Part shown: in pieces, positions 25,393 to 37,400 of the stretch
Numbering within the stretch: the first letter of the stretch is position 1
Layout of the letters: each line of letters begins with the position of its first letter
NCBI GenBank assembly: GCA_916613615.1
Contig: OU744726.1
Location: 64,806,987-64,870,986 of the forward strand
Origin: Steromphala cineraria
Taxonomy: Eukaryota; Mollusca; Gastropoda; Trochida; Trochidae
Length of the DNA: 64,000 bases
Reading direction: 5' to 3'
Notes under the pieces: generated by a model
Seen by the model: the letters and a program-made list of their open reading frames with translations, nothing else
Databases searched by the model: none
What the model was told of the DNA's origin: nothing
Program-made: the position numbers and the translations under genes

Positions 25393-28300
25393 TTAGGCAA
25401 ATCTATCCTTGATGACTACTTTGTAGGATTTTGGAATATAGACCAAACCAGTTTCCGCCGGTTCAAGGTCAGCTGTCACGCCTTCGGGCATGCGTATTTC
25501 AAAGTTCCGGTAGAGAGCTGCAAGGATCATGTGAAGTTCCGGTTTGGCCAACGATTCGGCCATACATGCTCTCTTTCCAGCAGAAAATGGCATCCACCCT
25601 TCTGGTCTTGTGAATTTGTTATTCGAGTCCAGGAATCGTTCAGGTTGAAACTTCCAGGGATCTTTCCAAAGCTTTGGGTCATGATGAACTGCGTAGAGAT
25701 TCGGAACAACGAACGAACCCTTTGGAAGAGTGTATTCCCCTGTTGATAAAAAAGAAACATGTTAATTCAATAAATATCTTAACATTTTCTTTATTTCAGG
25801 GATTTCACAAATGATGACAATTCACAAAGATCGTTCAGAATCAAACTACAAATAGACGACCTAACGTGCTTCAGATGAGCTTTATTCGAGGTTTAGTTTC
25901 AAATTTGGACACCTTTACAATAAAAGTTGAAGCAACATTGGCTAACGCGAGGATTGAATTACACTTGTGACGTCAGTCTATTGATCTGCTCTTTTTTTTT
26001 TTAGAAATGTAGCGTTTCATTTAAATTAACGTTTTTCACTTACATTTTCATAATTTCAAGGATTTAACAAGCTTATACTAGTGTTATTTACGTCGGGTAA
26101 TATCCGCGTAAGTCTCCATTCCTTGTGAATAATGGCCCATGGCCCATGAGGGCCTTGGTTAGTTATTTTCAAGAAATGGGAAGCTTTTTGGACATAACCC
26201 TACACATAAGTTAAAAAAGTCAACAGTGCAAATCATATCAGACCCACCAACGGAGGTATCGCACGTGGTTGCATGAGGAACTGAGAACGGGGCAACAGTG
26301 GCTATCCTCATGCTCTCGTACAGAACTGCTTCTGTGTATGGTAGGTGGGTACGGTCTGACATCCGGGGTGTGACGCGGGATCCTGTAGTGTGAAGTCAAA
26401 GACAAAGATTATTACATATTCTGCTTTGGATCGACATTTTACAGAAACATGACTATTTAATATACTTTTTGCCATTATAGTTTCAAAACAACATTACATT
26501 GTACGTGGACCTCTTCAGCAAGACATGTGAGCAGGGACTTATATATTTGTATTGTAACAAGTACTGTTACTATTTCATTCTGTTAGGGCTGGATAGATAT
26601 AAATAATGACTTGACAAAATAGTTCAAGTACTGATAGAGTCTTAATCTAAAATATATTCCTTTACCTGAAGTTACCACATCTTGATCCAAACTTAAAGTT
26701 GTCCTCCTTAATACTAAAACCATTTTCTCATAAAATTTGATCATGAAGAAAACGAGGATGATATATCCTGCTCACCTAAAACAGAATCGACCTCTTCATG
26801 TATTTTAGCCTGTACTTCCGGGTCTGCCGTTACATATAGGATTGTCCAATACAGAGTTTGTCTGGAGGTGTCGATACCAGCTGAAAGTTCATGGAAAATC
26901 AGTCTTAGTAAACCTAGCCTCAATAATACCCGCTTCACTCCGATATTGAGTCTAGCAAGATGTAGCAGCAGGTCGCGTCAGCCGACCTTTCGCCGTCTTA
27001 TGATCCTCCAACGTTTATGTCCAAATGCAGACTATTGCGTCTTGGTAAGACGATCCCTCATTGGTCAATTCGATAGATTGGCTGACGCCACCCGTTACTG
27101 AATCTTGCTAGACTCAATATCGGAGTGAAGCGGGTAGTGTTGAGGCTAAGTTTATTAAAATGATGGAAAACATTCAAAATTTGGATTTACCTCTTTGATT
27201 TTACCAAAAGGATAAAAAATCTATATACCATAAATTCTACACTGATAACATACCAGGACATAAGTTATATCAGATTTTACGTTAATGGTGACACTTTAGT
27301 CTGCCGTTATAGTTTAAGTGTTACTTTGATAGAATATACGTGGACTGTTACAGGAACATGTTCCCATGTTACATAATCATCAATAAAGTTATGTTCTTCA
27401 CTTTTATGAATATTTTAGCTTTCGTGACAAAATACACTACCACTGAAAATGTCGGATATCGTCTGAGCGAAGTGAGTTTCTGTGATCTCAGCAAGCTCGT
27501 CGGGATTCTCTTCAGCAGCTAGTTCCTTCTGGGCAATCAAGATGGCGTCTGTGAAATCTCGCTGGATATCTATTTAATGGATCAAAAATAGAAATGATTG
27601 TACAATGTTACGACCCCCAATTTTATCCGCATTCGTTAGACTATTTACAGTGTAACAGCGACGACTGAAATGTGCTCTGTGGCTATGAACAATCAACAGT
27701 GATCATCCTAAGAGTTTGGCTAATATTTCTCACCAACAATAGAAACCTTGATTCAACTCATTTAAGCTCAACGGGGCAGAAGCGTTTTGAGGGGAATATA
27801 AGGCGATGTCAGGAAAATTAAAATTAATGGTTCCATTGAAAGACAATATAATGTATTCAAACTAAATGAAGCAGTAATATTTCAAATATATAATGTAAAG
27901 TTTAGCCATGTGATTCATTTTGAATTAGGGGTGTTGGCCGCAAATGGATTTTTTGTGAATCGTTATACTTTGTCCTCTGACTATTGATGATTTATTTGTG
28001 TTATGAGAGATTTGACACTATCAAAACAATACCTTCAGCATAAACGTTAAATTATCGGTGAAAATTTTAAAATATATGTTTTTCAAAAATGTGCTACTGC
28101 CCCTATAATATGTACTATTAAATGGGATTCCACATGGTTACGTGGTTCCCATAAGACCAGATCTGAGTCCTTCAAAGTGGTCTAAGAGTCAAGAAATCTA
28201 CAAATAATAATTTCAAAGTGGTAAGTAATCTGTCAACAATATGAGTTTTCTTGGACGTTTGTGCTCGAGAAGAAACCGTTAGGGTTTTGACCGAAGCTCT

Positions 28301-31300
28301 TGAACTATCTAACATATATAATCCGATAAGCTGGGTAGTAACGTAACCAGGAAACACTTCTCCTTCTTTCAGTTTCAAAATTTGTGCCTCATTTTTTTTA
28401 GAGGTTTGTCATGATATTTATTAAAAAATCAAGTTGGTTCTTTGCGCTTTCACCACTATAAAACCAGTAACGAATACTACTGATTTGGGACTTGTAGGGG
28501 TAAATGGGTCAAGTTTAGGATTACACTTACCTGGAGAAAATGTCTTTTTGTGCTCAGTTATTCTGACGTAGATGTATTCGAGAATCTCTTCAAAGATTTT
28601 CATTACTCTTCGGAATTTCTTGGTAGGGCACAGTCTTAAAGGTGGTATTACGTCTTCCAAAAACCCGTTGGCAAATTCCTTGTTTCCTTCGTCGAAGAGA
28701 CCACATACCCGTTTCCATTCTTCCTCATCTTTTGAGTACCTAACATAAATAAACAACACAATCAGCAATCTAAAAGCATTATCTGATTATGACTGTAGAT
28801 CCGGAAAAGTGTAAATTTGACTAGGATTTCGATTGATGATGGTGAAATGATGTGTTTAAAGGCTTTGGAGTAACAACCCTTTTTGTTACGACTTCAAATA
28901 CATAGGAACCCTTTATTCATCCCATAAAAGTTATATTTATCATGTTATTATCTTAGCGATCTATTTTCGGAAAATATGAATCTAACTGTCTACATATACA
29001 TTTTGCTGATAAAACATTATAATTTATACCATTCAGAGGCGATGTACATGGTGGCTCGTCGCATAACACCAAGCTCGAGGCTGATATATACCCGTGTACC
29101 CCGCCTCTGAATGGTATAACGAAATTATCTTACCGAATGTTTAAACAAAACGCATACATTGTATAATATGAAGATAAAGAGTAAGAAAAACGTTAACTGC
29201 GTAAGCCCTTTGACTATAGTTTGTTCAAAGCTATATATCGGTTGATCAAAAGTAACCAGCTTGATCATGTGTTCGAGGTAATATACATTATCTTACCTTA
29301 CAGTAAAATACTCGTTTTTGATTGGCTGACGATCGACTCGTTTTATCTTATGTACACCGCGAGTCTCACCTCTCACGGTGTACAAATTTCATGTACCCCG
29401 CTGCCATAGCAACAGCTCCTCTCCGAGAAGAGGTGTCGCATAGGGTTAAGATGACGTTACCAAATGACGCACGCGGTGTCCAGAGTTTACATACGTTCGA
29501 TCAGCTGTTTTCGTGATTATTAATTATAGATTTGTTTTTTCGTCATTCTAAGTCTTGTTTGGAACCAAATTCTGCATTGCATTACTTGCACATGCTTTAG
29601 GATTAAAATCAAATAGTTTTTCAGCATGTTTAGTTTAATAGTTTTACGTAACACGATTCATAACATTGCAGTCGGGTTGGACGACGCCATTTTGTTTACA
29701 TTTTGGGTCAAGGCCGTTCATGCGGTGTTGGCTCATCCGTTAACGGCAGTCAAACTAAAATGGATATATTTTCTTCTGACATGATTGTAAGATAAATACG
29801 TTGTATGCTTCTCCCTCGGGTAATACGGTCTGATGTACCATCTTTGTAGAAATGTCAGCCCTCGCCTTGCGGCTCGGGCAACATTTCTACAAAGATGGTA
29901 CATCAGACCGTATTACCCTCGTGAGAAGCAAACAACTTATATTGTACATTTCAAGACACTCAATTTGCACGCTTTTTTCATGCTTCTTATGTGTCGGGGT
30001 ATAAATGATTTATCACTCCGCTCAAGAGGGTGACATCAGTATTTATCCAGGGTCACGTGGACCAATCAGAGATCGAGATTCTTACATGAGTTAGGATAAT
30101 TGTTTTCATTATACTTACATTTCCGAGAAGCATATTTTACTGAGAAGATTGAAGACGATTAACTCAGTGTATGTCTGAATATTGAAGGGTTCCTTTTCTT
30201 TCCTCATTTCCTGGAATGCCATTTCAAGAACATCGCTCACGGTGTTCTCAAAGTTACTGCCCTTCATATAAGATCTGAAATTAGGTTAAAGAATTTACGC
30301 AGGTGTTACACAATCTAAGATTCTCAATTTATGACTGAAGACAAAAATGTCGAAAATACTTTTCTCCATTTTTTAACGAAGGAGAGGTCAAAACTTTAAC
30401 AAATATGACTCATCTCCCACAATCTTTGAATTAATCAGTAACAATAATAAGAAGTTTTGACTCCTTCTCACAAGAAAAAACATTAAATATAAATATTTTA
30501 TTCTGCAAGCTTGAGCTCAATGGTCTTAAAGGGGCAGTAGCACGTTTTTTATGGGGAATATAAGGTGATGTCAGAAAAATGAAAATAAATGGTTCCAATT
30601 GAAAGAAAATGTATTTAAACTAAATGAAGGAGTACTAATTTAAATATATAACGTAAAGTTTAGCCATGCGATTCATTTTTCTCACACAAATTGAATTAAA
30701 GGTGTTCACAAAAAATGGCCGCCAATGGATTTTATGTGAATCTCCATATTTTGTCCTCTGACTATGGATGATTGGCTTGTGTAATGTGATTTTTGACACT
30801 GTCTAATTAATACATTTAGCATTAACTTACAATTATCAGTGAAATATTTTAAATATAAAATTATCAAAAAACGTGCTACTGCCCCTTTAACGATTGGCCA
30901 TTTTGATAACATATGTGTTGGTTTGTCCAATCAGTTATAATGCTCGAAGGCATGTTTTATGAAAACGTGTTCTCGTATTTCTAACCTACCCAAGGGCTCG
31001 TAGAGCAAGTCTTCGCTGAAGCTGCCATATGGGTCCATAGTCGGCACCCACTATATCCTTGCTTCCCTCGGTTAGCTTGTCAACTGTCAATAACAATATA
31101 TTTTGTTAAAAACAGATTCAAAATATTACTTTACTTTAACATCTTGAAATGACATAGATGGAAGCATTGATTAGAAAATATGTAATTTTGTAAAGAAAGA
31201 TCCAAAAGATGTCATTCAACATTCAACATCTCCTAGTATATGTCCTTGCTTCCTTCTGTGAAGGGGCGGGATATCGCAGTGGTTAGCGCCTTCGGCTTCG

Positions 31301-32963
31301 GATCAAGAGGTCCATTGTTCGAATCCCGCCAGGGACTCGGCAACTTTGTCTGGAGTAGAGAACTGTTTACACGCAGTCACACAGCATCTCAGCGCAGTAC
31401 CACCCAAGGTTCGCTAGAACCAGCCGATGCTCGAAGGTTTCACCGCAATACATAGCCACAATGGTGTTGCGGGCTTTCTCCCTGCAATAATACTAGCAGC
31501 CGCGATATAAGTGAAATAATCTTGGAAGGTGCGTGAAACCCCATATCACCTCACCTCACCTTCCCTAAATTATTATAATCTCATAGGCATGCCATGACGG
31601 TTCAATCTTCAATCAAGCACCCTCCCCTTAATTTTAAAAGTGTTCCTACGCCTATGACGAATGTAGATTGACAATACAAGCATAAAATCGGTGACAGTCT
31701 GATCATTGTTAATCTGTGATTACTTACACGAATAGAATTTTATTCGCCCAGCGAAGTCAGTGGATTTCTGCACAAATGCTTCATGGATGACGTCATAGCT
31801 GTTTAAGACGATGGCCTTTATTGGTCCTGGTAACACGCAATGTCAAAACATTTCAATCAATATAAGAAAAAAAAAATAATAATCCAAAATGAACTGTTGT
31901 GGTTTATTTAGTCAATACATAAATACTAACTATATAGATGTGAAGCTGTATCAGTAATATCAGGAGTTCAATATCATTCAAAAATAGTTATGAATAAATT
32001 AGAATATTTTGTAATCGCATGGATGTGGTAAGTTACTAAGCTACTAAGTTTACTGGTCAAGTAATGGTTTAACAATCAGTTTAATTTGCATTTGAATCTT
32101 TCGGTTCAATTTTCAAAATCAACAAACCTAGATGAACTGTCACAATTGGTCCGTATTGCTTTTCCCATTCTGGCATCTTCTTCATCAGGTTTGAATTCCT
32201 TAAAGCTGAAAAAGTTTTTACCAAAGTATTTTTATTATAAGGAAGAGGATTATATGGATGACAACTTCTTTATTCATGTAAGGAGCTGTGTCGAAACGTC
32301 GCCTTACATGAATAAAGAAGTTAGTCATCCACATCATCCTCTTCCTTATTGTATTTCCAACTTATAAAATGCCTCTCAAAAAAGTTATTGTTATATTGTC
32401 ATTTATGTACAAAGCTGTAAATATATTTTCATGATTAACTTTGATATAAGCATGGTCCTTTTCTGTTTTCCATGCCATACCGTTTGTAAACATATAAGAT
32501 GTCGATGTGTCTCAATGTATATTAATATAAGTACCAGCTCAGTGTTGAATCTAGAGAGTGGCTTCAAGGGACATAACCCCATCCCCTCATTGAAGTTTCT
32601 TTTCAAATTGGAAAGTAAAGAGGGTCTACCAAAAATAGCGGCACCCCGCCTTCTCAATAGGTGGAATCGATTTCAAATTCCTGGCTCCGCAATAAAACTA
32701 ACATTCAGAGCGTTCAGAAGTAAAAGAAAACTTGTTTATTTTGTTATGATTTTGATAAATTAAATAAGTGGGTATTAAAGAATTAAGGAATTACCGAGAA
32801 GATTTCCAATAAGTGGCAATGCCGTTGGTCCAGGTGGATATTTATATTTCTTCTTATTCAGGTTATAGACCAGCACGGCTACCGCTAAGCCAATCAGAAT
32901 CGCTTGTGTCGTCCTTGACTCCGGGATAAGGGGAGATAACCACTGCAGTACTGTTGATGCCAT
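25393..32963 (-). CDS. Cytochrome P450 gene 2 (clan 2, CYP1/CYP17-like), ten exons, complete
   Basis: A paralogue of gene 1 with the same predicted microsomal monooxygenase role and unknown substrate. Coding exons on the minus strand: 32795-32963, 32128-32205, 31728-31826, 30990-31083, 30119-30274, 28531-28739, 27441-27569, 26776-26880, 26248-26382, 25393-25739. The lengths (169, 78, 99, 94, 156, 209, 129, 105, 135, 347) equal those of gene 1 exon by exon and total 1521 nt, 506 residues plus stop. Motifs: N-anchor AILIGLAVAVLVYNL, YPPGPTALPLIG, WQLQR, AGIDTS, ESMR, QPERF and FSAGKRACMA with the heme cysteine. Exon 6 (F-G helix region, SRS2/SRS3 by family knowledge) differs most from gene 1; exon 7 is nearly the same. 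Introns contain one family A and two family B MITEs, palindromes, an exon 4 relic and a SINE. MITE A copy 3 ends 20 bp before the exon 8 acceptor. Confidence 0.93.
26900..27162. mobile_element. MITE family A, copy 3, 20 bp from the exon 8 acceptor of P450 gene 2
   Basis: 263 bp, starting CAGTCTTAGTAAACC. ATGGAAAAT before and ATGGAAAAC after it give an 8-of-9 target duplication. The exon 8 start is 26880, so on the gene strand only ATTTTCCATGAACTTTCAG separates the element from the exon. The element's end, TTTACTAAGACTG on the gene strand, is a plausible branch-point sequence. Confidence 0.88.
27769..28107. mobile_element. MITE family B, copy 2 (degraded), intron 6 of P450 gene 2
   Basis: The left end ACGGGGCAGAAGCGTTTTG and right end GTGCTACTGCCCCTATAA are diverged terminal repeats of family B. 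The interior includes GGGAATATAAGGCGATGTCA, as in the copy at 30526. Confidence 0.75.
29036..29125. repeat. Palindrome in intron 5 of P450 gene 2
   Basis: Arms AATTTATACCATTCAGAGGC (left) and GCCTCTGAATGGTATAACG (right) enclose a loop with GTGGCTCGTCGCAT and AGCTCGAGG. It is one of several palindromes in the window with a CG-rich GCTCG loop. Confidence 0.8.
29815..29932. repeat. Long palindrome in intron 5 of P450 gene 2
   Basis: Arms of about 45 bp (GGGTAATACGGTCTGATGTA at the left end, its complement at the right end) are almost perfect. The loop is TCAGCCCTCGCCTTGCGGCT followed by CGGGC. The near identity of the arms suggests recent insertion or strong maintenance. Confidence 0.9.
30526..30890. 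mobile_element. MITE family B, copy 3, intron 4 of P450 gene 2
   Basis: A 365-bp element with intact 25-bp inverted ends TTAAAGGGGCAGTAGCACGT(TTTTT). Ends beginning TTAA could reflect a TTAA target duplication included in the repeat (piggyBac-like), but that is not certain. Confidence 0.9.
31238..31261 (-). pseudogene. Short relic of P450 exon 4 in intron 3 of gene 2
   Basis: ATGTCCTTGCTTCCTTCTGT matches the exon 4 core (GSKDI coding region) of both P450 genes. Only about 24 bp remain, ending where the SINE begins. It lies just upstream, on the gene strand, of the true exon 4 (30990-31083). Confidence 0.6.
31263..31563 (+). mobile_element. tRNA-derived SINE in intron 3 of P450 gene 2
   Basis: The head is tRNA-like with pol III boxes: box A region ATCGCAGTGGTTAGCGCC and box B GTTCGAATCCC, about 45 bp apart. 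The first arm GGGCGGGAT pairs partly with ATCCCGCC after box B. The body then runs through a non-tRNA part to a tail with CACCTCACCTCACC. It is a retrotransposed SINE, not a functional tRNA: the anticodon arm is poor and the element continues for 230 bp. Confidence 0.8.
32236..32350. repeat. Palindrome in intron 1 of P450 gene 2
   Basis: Arms of about 48 bp (core ATGGATGACAACTTCTTTAT) enclose GAGCTGTGTCGAAACGTCG. The same arm and loop motifs recur in tandem in intron 9 of gene 1 (8228-9190). It ends about 30 bp from the exon 2 acceptor. Confidence 0.88.
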
Positions 32964-33187
32964 GGCTGCAGGAGGCCAAGGTCACGATGAAAATACTTTA
33001 CTGGAAATGAAAAAGTACAAACGTTTCAAATTATCTGTGACCGATTATGTAAAGCCGATTGAGTGATGAAAATATTATGTGATAAGAACAAAATTGTGAT
33101 TTCCTTTCTTTTCCGCATTTAAAAAAAAATTGAGATTGAAAACACACCATAAGTAGCAGTGATTCTGACCAAAGCCAGAAAACTGCA

Positions 33188-33193
33188 TTTATA
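33188..33193 (-). promoter_or_regulatory. Candidate TATA box of P450 gene 2
   Basis: The minus strand reads TCTCTATAAATGCAG, about 225 nt upstream of the start codon and 3' of the CRE-containing block. It could place transcription start near 33160. There is no other support. Confidence 0.35.
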
Positions 33194-33540
33194 GAGAATA
33201 CTAAACGACGTCACAATGTCAGCGGTCCGTCCCGTGAATGGAATAGATAACAAAAAATCGCTTTCGCTCGTTAAATACCGTCACATTCACTCGTTTATAA
33301 AAATGTTATGAAACTGGACCGAGTTTAGTATTTTATTTATTACTGGCCTAATTACATCGTTGAAAATAAAAAGACATCCGCCGACATGATCGTCGCGGCC
33401 GGCCAACTGATATGGTGACGTCATACTTAACAATTGTGACGTCAAAAGGACGTCACGTCATTCGGTCAGCGCGCGATATTATGACACTTGTTGATTTATT
33501 AAACAGCGACATCTTCAACGGGAGAGTAATACACCTTTAT
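33190..33540 (-). promoter_or_regulatory. Upstream block of P450 gene 2 with two perfect CRE palindromes
   Basis: TGACGTCA occurs at 33416-33423 and 33437-33444, with a further GACGTCAC at 33449-33456. It is the cAMP-response element recognised by CREB/ATF proteins. The block matches 18345-18845 in motif order and orientation. It may be promoter DNA kept from the common ancestor of gene 2 and the pseudogene, or a shared repeat. Confidence 0.5.
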
Positions 33541-34450
33541 AACTGCTCAAAGTTGCTGCTTATTGAATGAATAATGTATTCTATCTATACAAAGATTAAT
33601 AACAACAAACAACAATTTTACCTTCCAGAAAGAAATGACAGAGATAATCAAAGAAGCTTTTCAGAATTGCAGGTACTAATCGACCGATAACTGAAGGGAT
33701 TACTAGATTAATGTTGAGTTGTGGGCCCTGTTTTGTAAATTGCTTATCTAATTCGCTTAAGACAACATTTCTGACATTTTACATCAACCATTTGCTGACA
33801 AATTACAAGTGGTCAAAACCTAAAACGCAGACAGTACTACACACATAGTTCTTGAGTAGGCTGTCTCTGAATGCAATTGTTCGAATGAAGGAAACACATT
33901 CAAGTGACGCTAATAAGACACTTGCATAACCTCTATGTATGAGCGCCGACTTTCTCAAGTTGTATGAATGTCTTGTGTAATGTGAATGTATCTATTTATT
34001 ATTGTATTGATTATCAGTTATTAATTTAATTATTTATTTAATTATTTTTTTTTTTAAATTACTTATTTATTCATATAACCATCTATTTATTAATTTATTT
34101 TTCAAATAGTTATTTATCTCATCAATTATTCATTTATTACTTATTTACTTAATTAATTATCATAATTTATTATTATTATTTTTTTAATATTTTTTTTTAG
34201 TTTTTTTTTTTTTTTATTTATTTTTTTTTTTTAAATTTTTTTTTTTAATTATTATTCTATGTTATATGTGAGTGAATGTGTTTGGATATTATGTTTTTAT
34301 TGTGTATATGTTTTTAATGATTAATAGTGTCTCATAGGCCATGCTTGGCCGAACAACATACTTTTTATACATTATTTTAAAACGTTTATTACCCATGTTG
34401 TATGTTTTGTGACACTTAAATAAACTATTCTTCTTCTTCTTCTTCTTCAT
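33541..34450. other. Low-complexity AT tract and probable LINE 3' tail
   Basis: 34010-34255 is nearly pure A/T with long T runs and TATTTATT motifs. 34327-34426 reads like a LINE 3' UTR (CATAGGCCATGCTTGGCCGA, then AAATAAACTATTC) and ends in a TTC microsatellite at 34426-34448, a common tail form. No coding part remains. Confidence 0.45.
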
Positions 34451-37400
34451 AACGACCTGCTTACAACATAGATATGTAGGTCAAAGTGACTACATGTACC
34501 TATATATATATAGCTGAGTTCAATAGTTGAACAGAATTTGTTAGAATATGCACATAAACGTAGTTTAACGTCAAATTGCAGGTACCGATAATACAATCAA
34601 GGACAGGATTTTGTGTCAAACTTGTCTATACCAGGTGATGTAAAACAAAAATATTCCTGAATGATCTACATACCGATAAAATCACACGGTTTTGCCACAT
34701 AAGCTAGATAAGCTTTAGTACTCGCTTAGTGCGATGCATTTAGTACTCTGGGACAGCGTACAAAGCCGAATAACAACAGAGAAATGATATTACAGAAGCT
34801 ACGTGTAATACAGGTAAAAACATTCATTAAACATATCAAACACTGCTGCAATATTCATGTACCCTATATTGATCTGAATAACAGAAACCCAGGGACACTC
34901 AATTGTGACCTGTTAATAACACATAATACGATTGCTCACTTACCGGAATGACAATACAACAACTGAAGATATTCGACATTGTTCTAATATCGATATATGA
35001 CTTGAATTCCCTTCACATGCAAATGACGGAGTCCTCAATGAGGGCAGTGCTTTCGACCTTAATGTCAAAAGTTCATAACGCACACCTCACCGCGGCGTAC
35101 ATCAACTATTAATGATTCTACAAGTTAGTAGGTCATGGACGAGTGAGTGAAGGCTGTGTTCGATTTGCGCTCGCCACTTAAACGCATGGAACTTGCTTAC
35201 AATGAAAAAACGATACATGAAGGCTAAAGCTTGCTAGATACAAATGTGTAGATTTGAAGTCAACTTAGCTCCTTTACTAATAAAATAAGCCCCCCCCCCC
35301 CCCCAAATATATAAAAAAACTCTGGTCCTTACATACAGGCAAACAATGATGCGATGAAACAGAACTTTGGATCACTTTGTCACTGTGTCTTTTAAGTTCT
35401 ACACGAACAGAAAAAAGTTGAATTTTAAAAGTTCACGTTTTAATTTTTTTTTCTAGGCCACGGAACTGCATTTCCATTGTTTTCCATCTTGAACAAAGGC
35501 TTGATGCGGGTTTTTTTTTTCTAGGCCTAACACAGTGCACATCAACTTACTGTTGGTTCTCTCTGCAGGTCAAATTAACCTAGCTCTTGTGTTGATAACA
35601 GAGTTGGTGTCTCACACTGGTGATTTTCAATGGTAGTTATAAGATATACAACTGTATACTTAAACATGCTTTTAGAAAAATCCACCTGAGACTTGAACTG
35701 ATGATTTTTGTTAACAGACCCATAAACTATAAGAACACTGTTCAGTTATGAAAAAAACTTTAGTTCAGTTCGAGTGTATGACTTTTCAAAATGCTCGGTT
35801 CAACCCTTGAGTCCTTGACAAACTTTTCTTTTACGATACGTTTTAGCTAATTAAACAGACAATTCAAAGAAATCTATAACCATATCAGGCACACAACTTT
35901 AAAGAACACGAGCACAAGTAGAGCATTTTGCATTTCGCATAGTCCCTTTAATTCTTTGTAGGCCCAAGTATAGGTTGAGTTAACAGAGATCTAGACCAGG
36001 TTATCCTGACCCCGTCTGTAGCCTTGTCTAGCTATTATGTAAACAAACTGTACAAACTATGCTCTCTGCTCAGGCGCGGAGCAACCGGGGGGAGTGGGGT
36101 GGGGGGACAGGAGGGAAGGGGGACCGGCCTCCCACTATAAGAAAACAAGCAGTAATACAGTCATTCGTTTTCGTTTACCCCCTCCACTACCTCACTGGGC
36201 ATGGAAATTGGAAAATCTGCCCCCACCCCCACTGTGTAAAGAATTAATCCCCCCCCCACATGCACTTAGGAATGAAAAACTTGTATAGGATGATAGAATG
36301 ATGCCACCCCAGCCCCTTGAGCTAAGTATTGATGAAATTCACCCCCCCCCCCCCCCCCCCCTTTCACTTTCGTGCAGGATGAAACAACCAAAACAAAGTT
36401 ATAGACTTCCATTTTGATAATATTTTCACTCAAAGATCATAAATATTGAAAACTGTTTTACATGAGACCCAAATGTGCATATGTCACTTTAAACACTCAC
36501 TGATTGGCTGTTCATAATGATCTTAATTTCTATGCAGGTACTACAGGTTAAATCATACATAAGCGGATGCTATCGGATTGTATATCATATCTACTGAGGA
36601 TTGGAAAACTTAAATTAACGTAAACACAATGAAAAATTGATAATGACTTAGGATAGAGAAAAGCGGCATTAAAGTATCTACATTACTGAATGGGAGCAAC
36701 AAAATGAATTTGCTATCGATATGAAAGGCAGGATCATGACAATTTCATGAATATCTCAAATGTCTTAACCAGGGCAAATATATAGATTTTGACTAAATAG
36801 GTCATGACAGGTTCATGTCCTTATCTGCCAATGTTGTGCTAGACAAAGATAACGTCTTTGCGGTTTGACCTCAATAATGGACAATATGAAGTAAATGGGT
36901 TATTTCACAGTGTCACTTATTAAATCGAATTAAAACATCAATACAAACCTTTAACAACATTGCCAAAATAAATTAATCATTTGTTTAACTTTTCATTTGG
37001 GACTTGATATAATATATTTTAATGTATGATTCAAATTAAACAAATTAATAGAACATTAAACAAGATAAGAAGGATAAACAAATCCATGATTAGTAGCAAT
37101 ATACATACATAGCAATGCATATAACAAAACGGTCAAACACAAAGTTCAGAAACGATTTGACACTTATACGATTATAAAGCATTTAATTGTCTCTACTGTA
37201 CTCCAACAAATGGTTATATGTTTAGAAAGGAAGATATTTACCCAATGTCAAGCTTTATCGAGGTTGCAAGTCCTAGCTTATAGAAGCCTGCACATTCACT
37301 GAAAAGAAAAGCTTGGTTGAACCAGGCCAGCTAACTGGTTTTTCTCGTCGGCTGCTTCACAACTAATCAAAGGTGAAGGTCATTTGGTCAGTGTTTCGCA

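Noticed and set aside
25345..25746. 133-codon plus-strand open frame
   Set aside because: Antisense of P450 gene 2 exon 10.
31263..31335. Functional tRNA gene
   Set aside because: Box A and box B are good but the anticodon arm does not form, and the sequence continues as a 300-bp SINE.
36059..36288. Glycine- and proline-rich open frames
   Set aside because: They arise from C- and G-rich low-complexity DNA in two frames.
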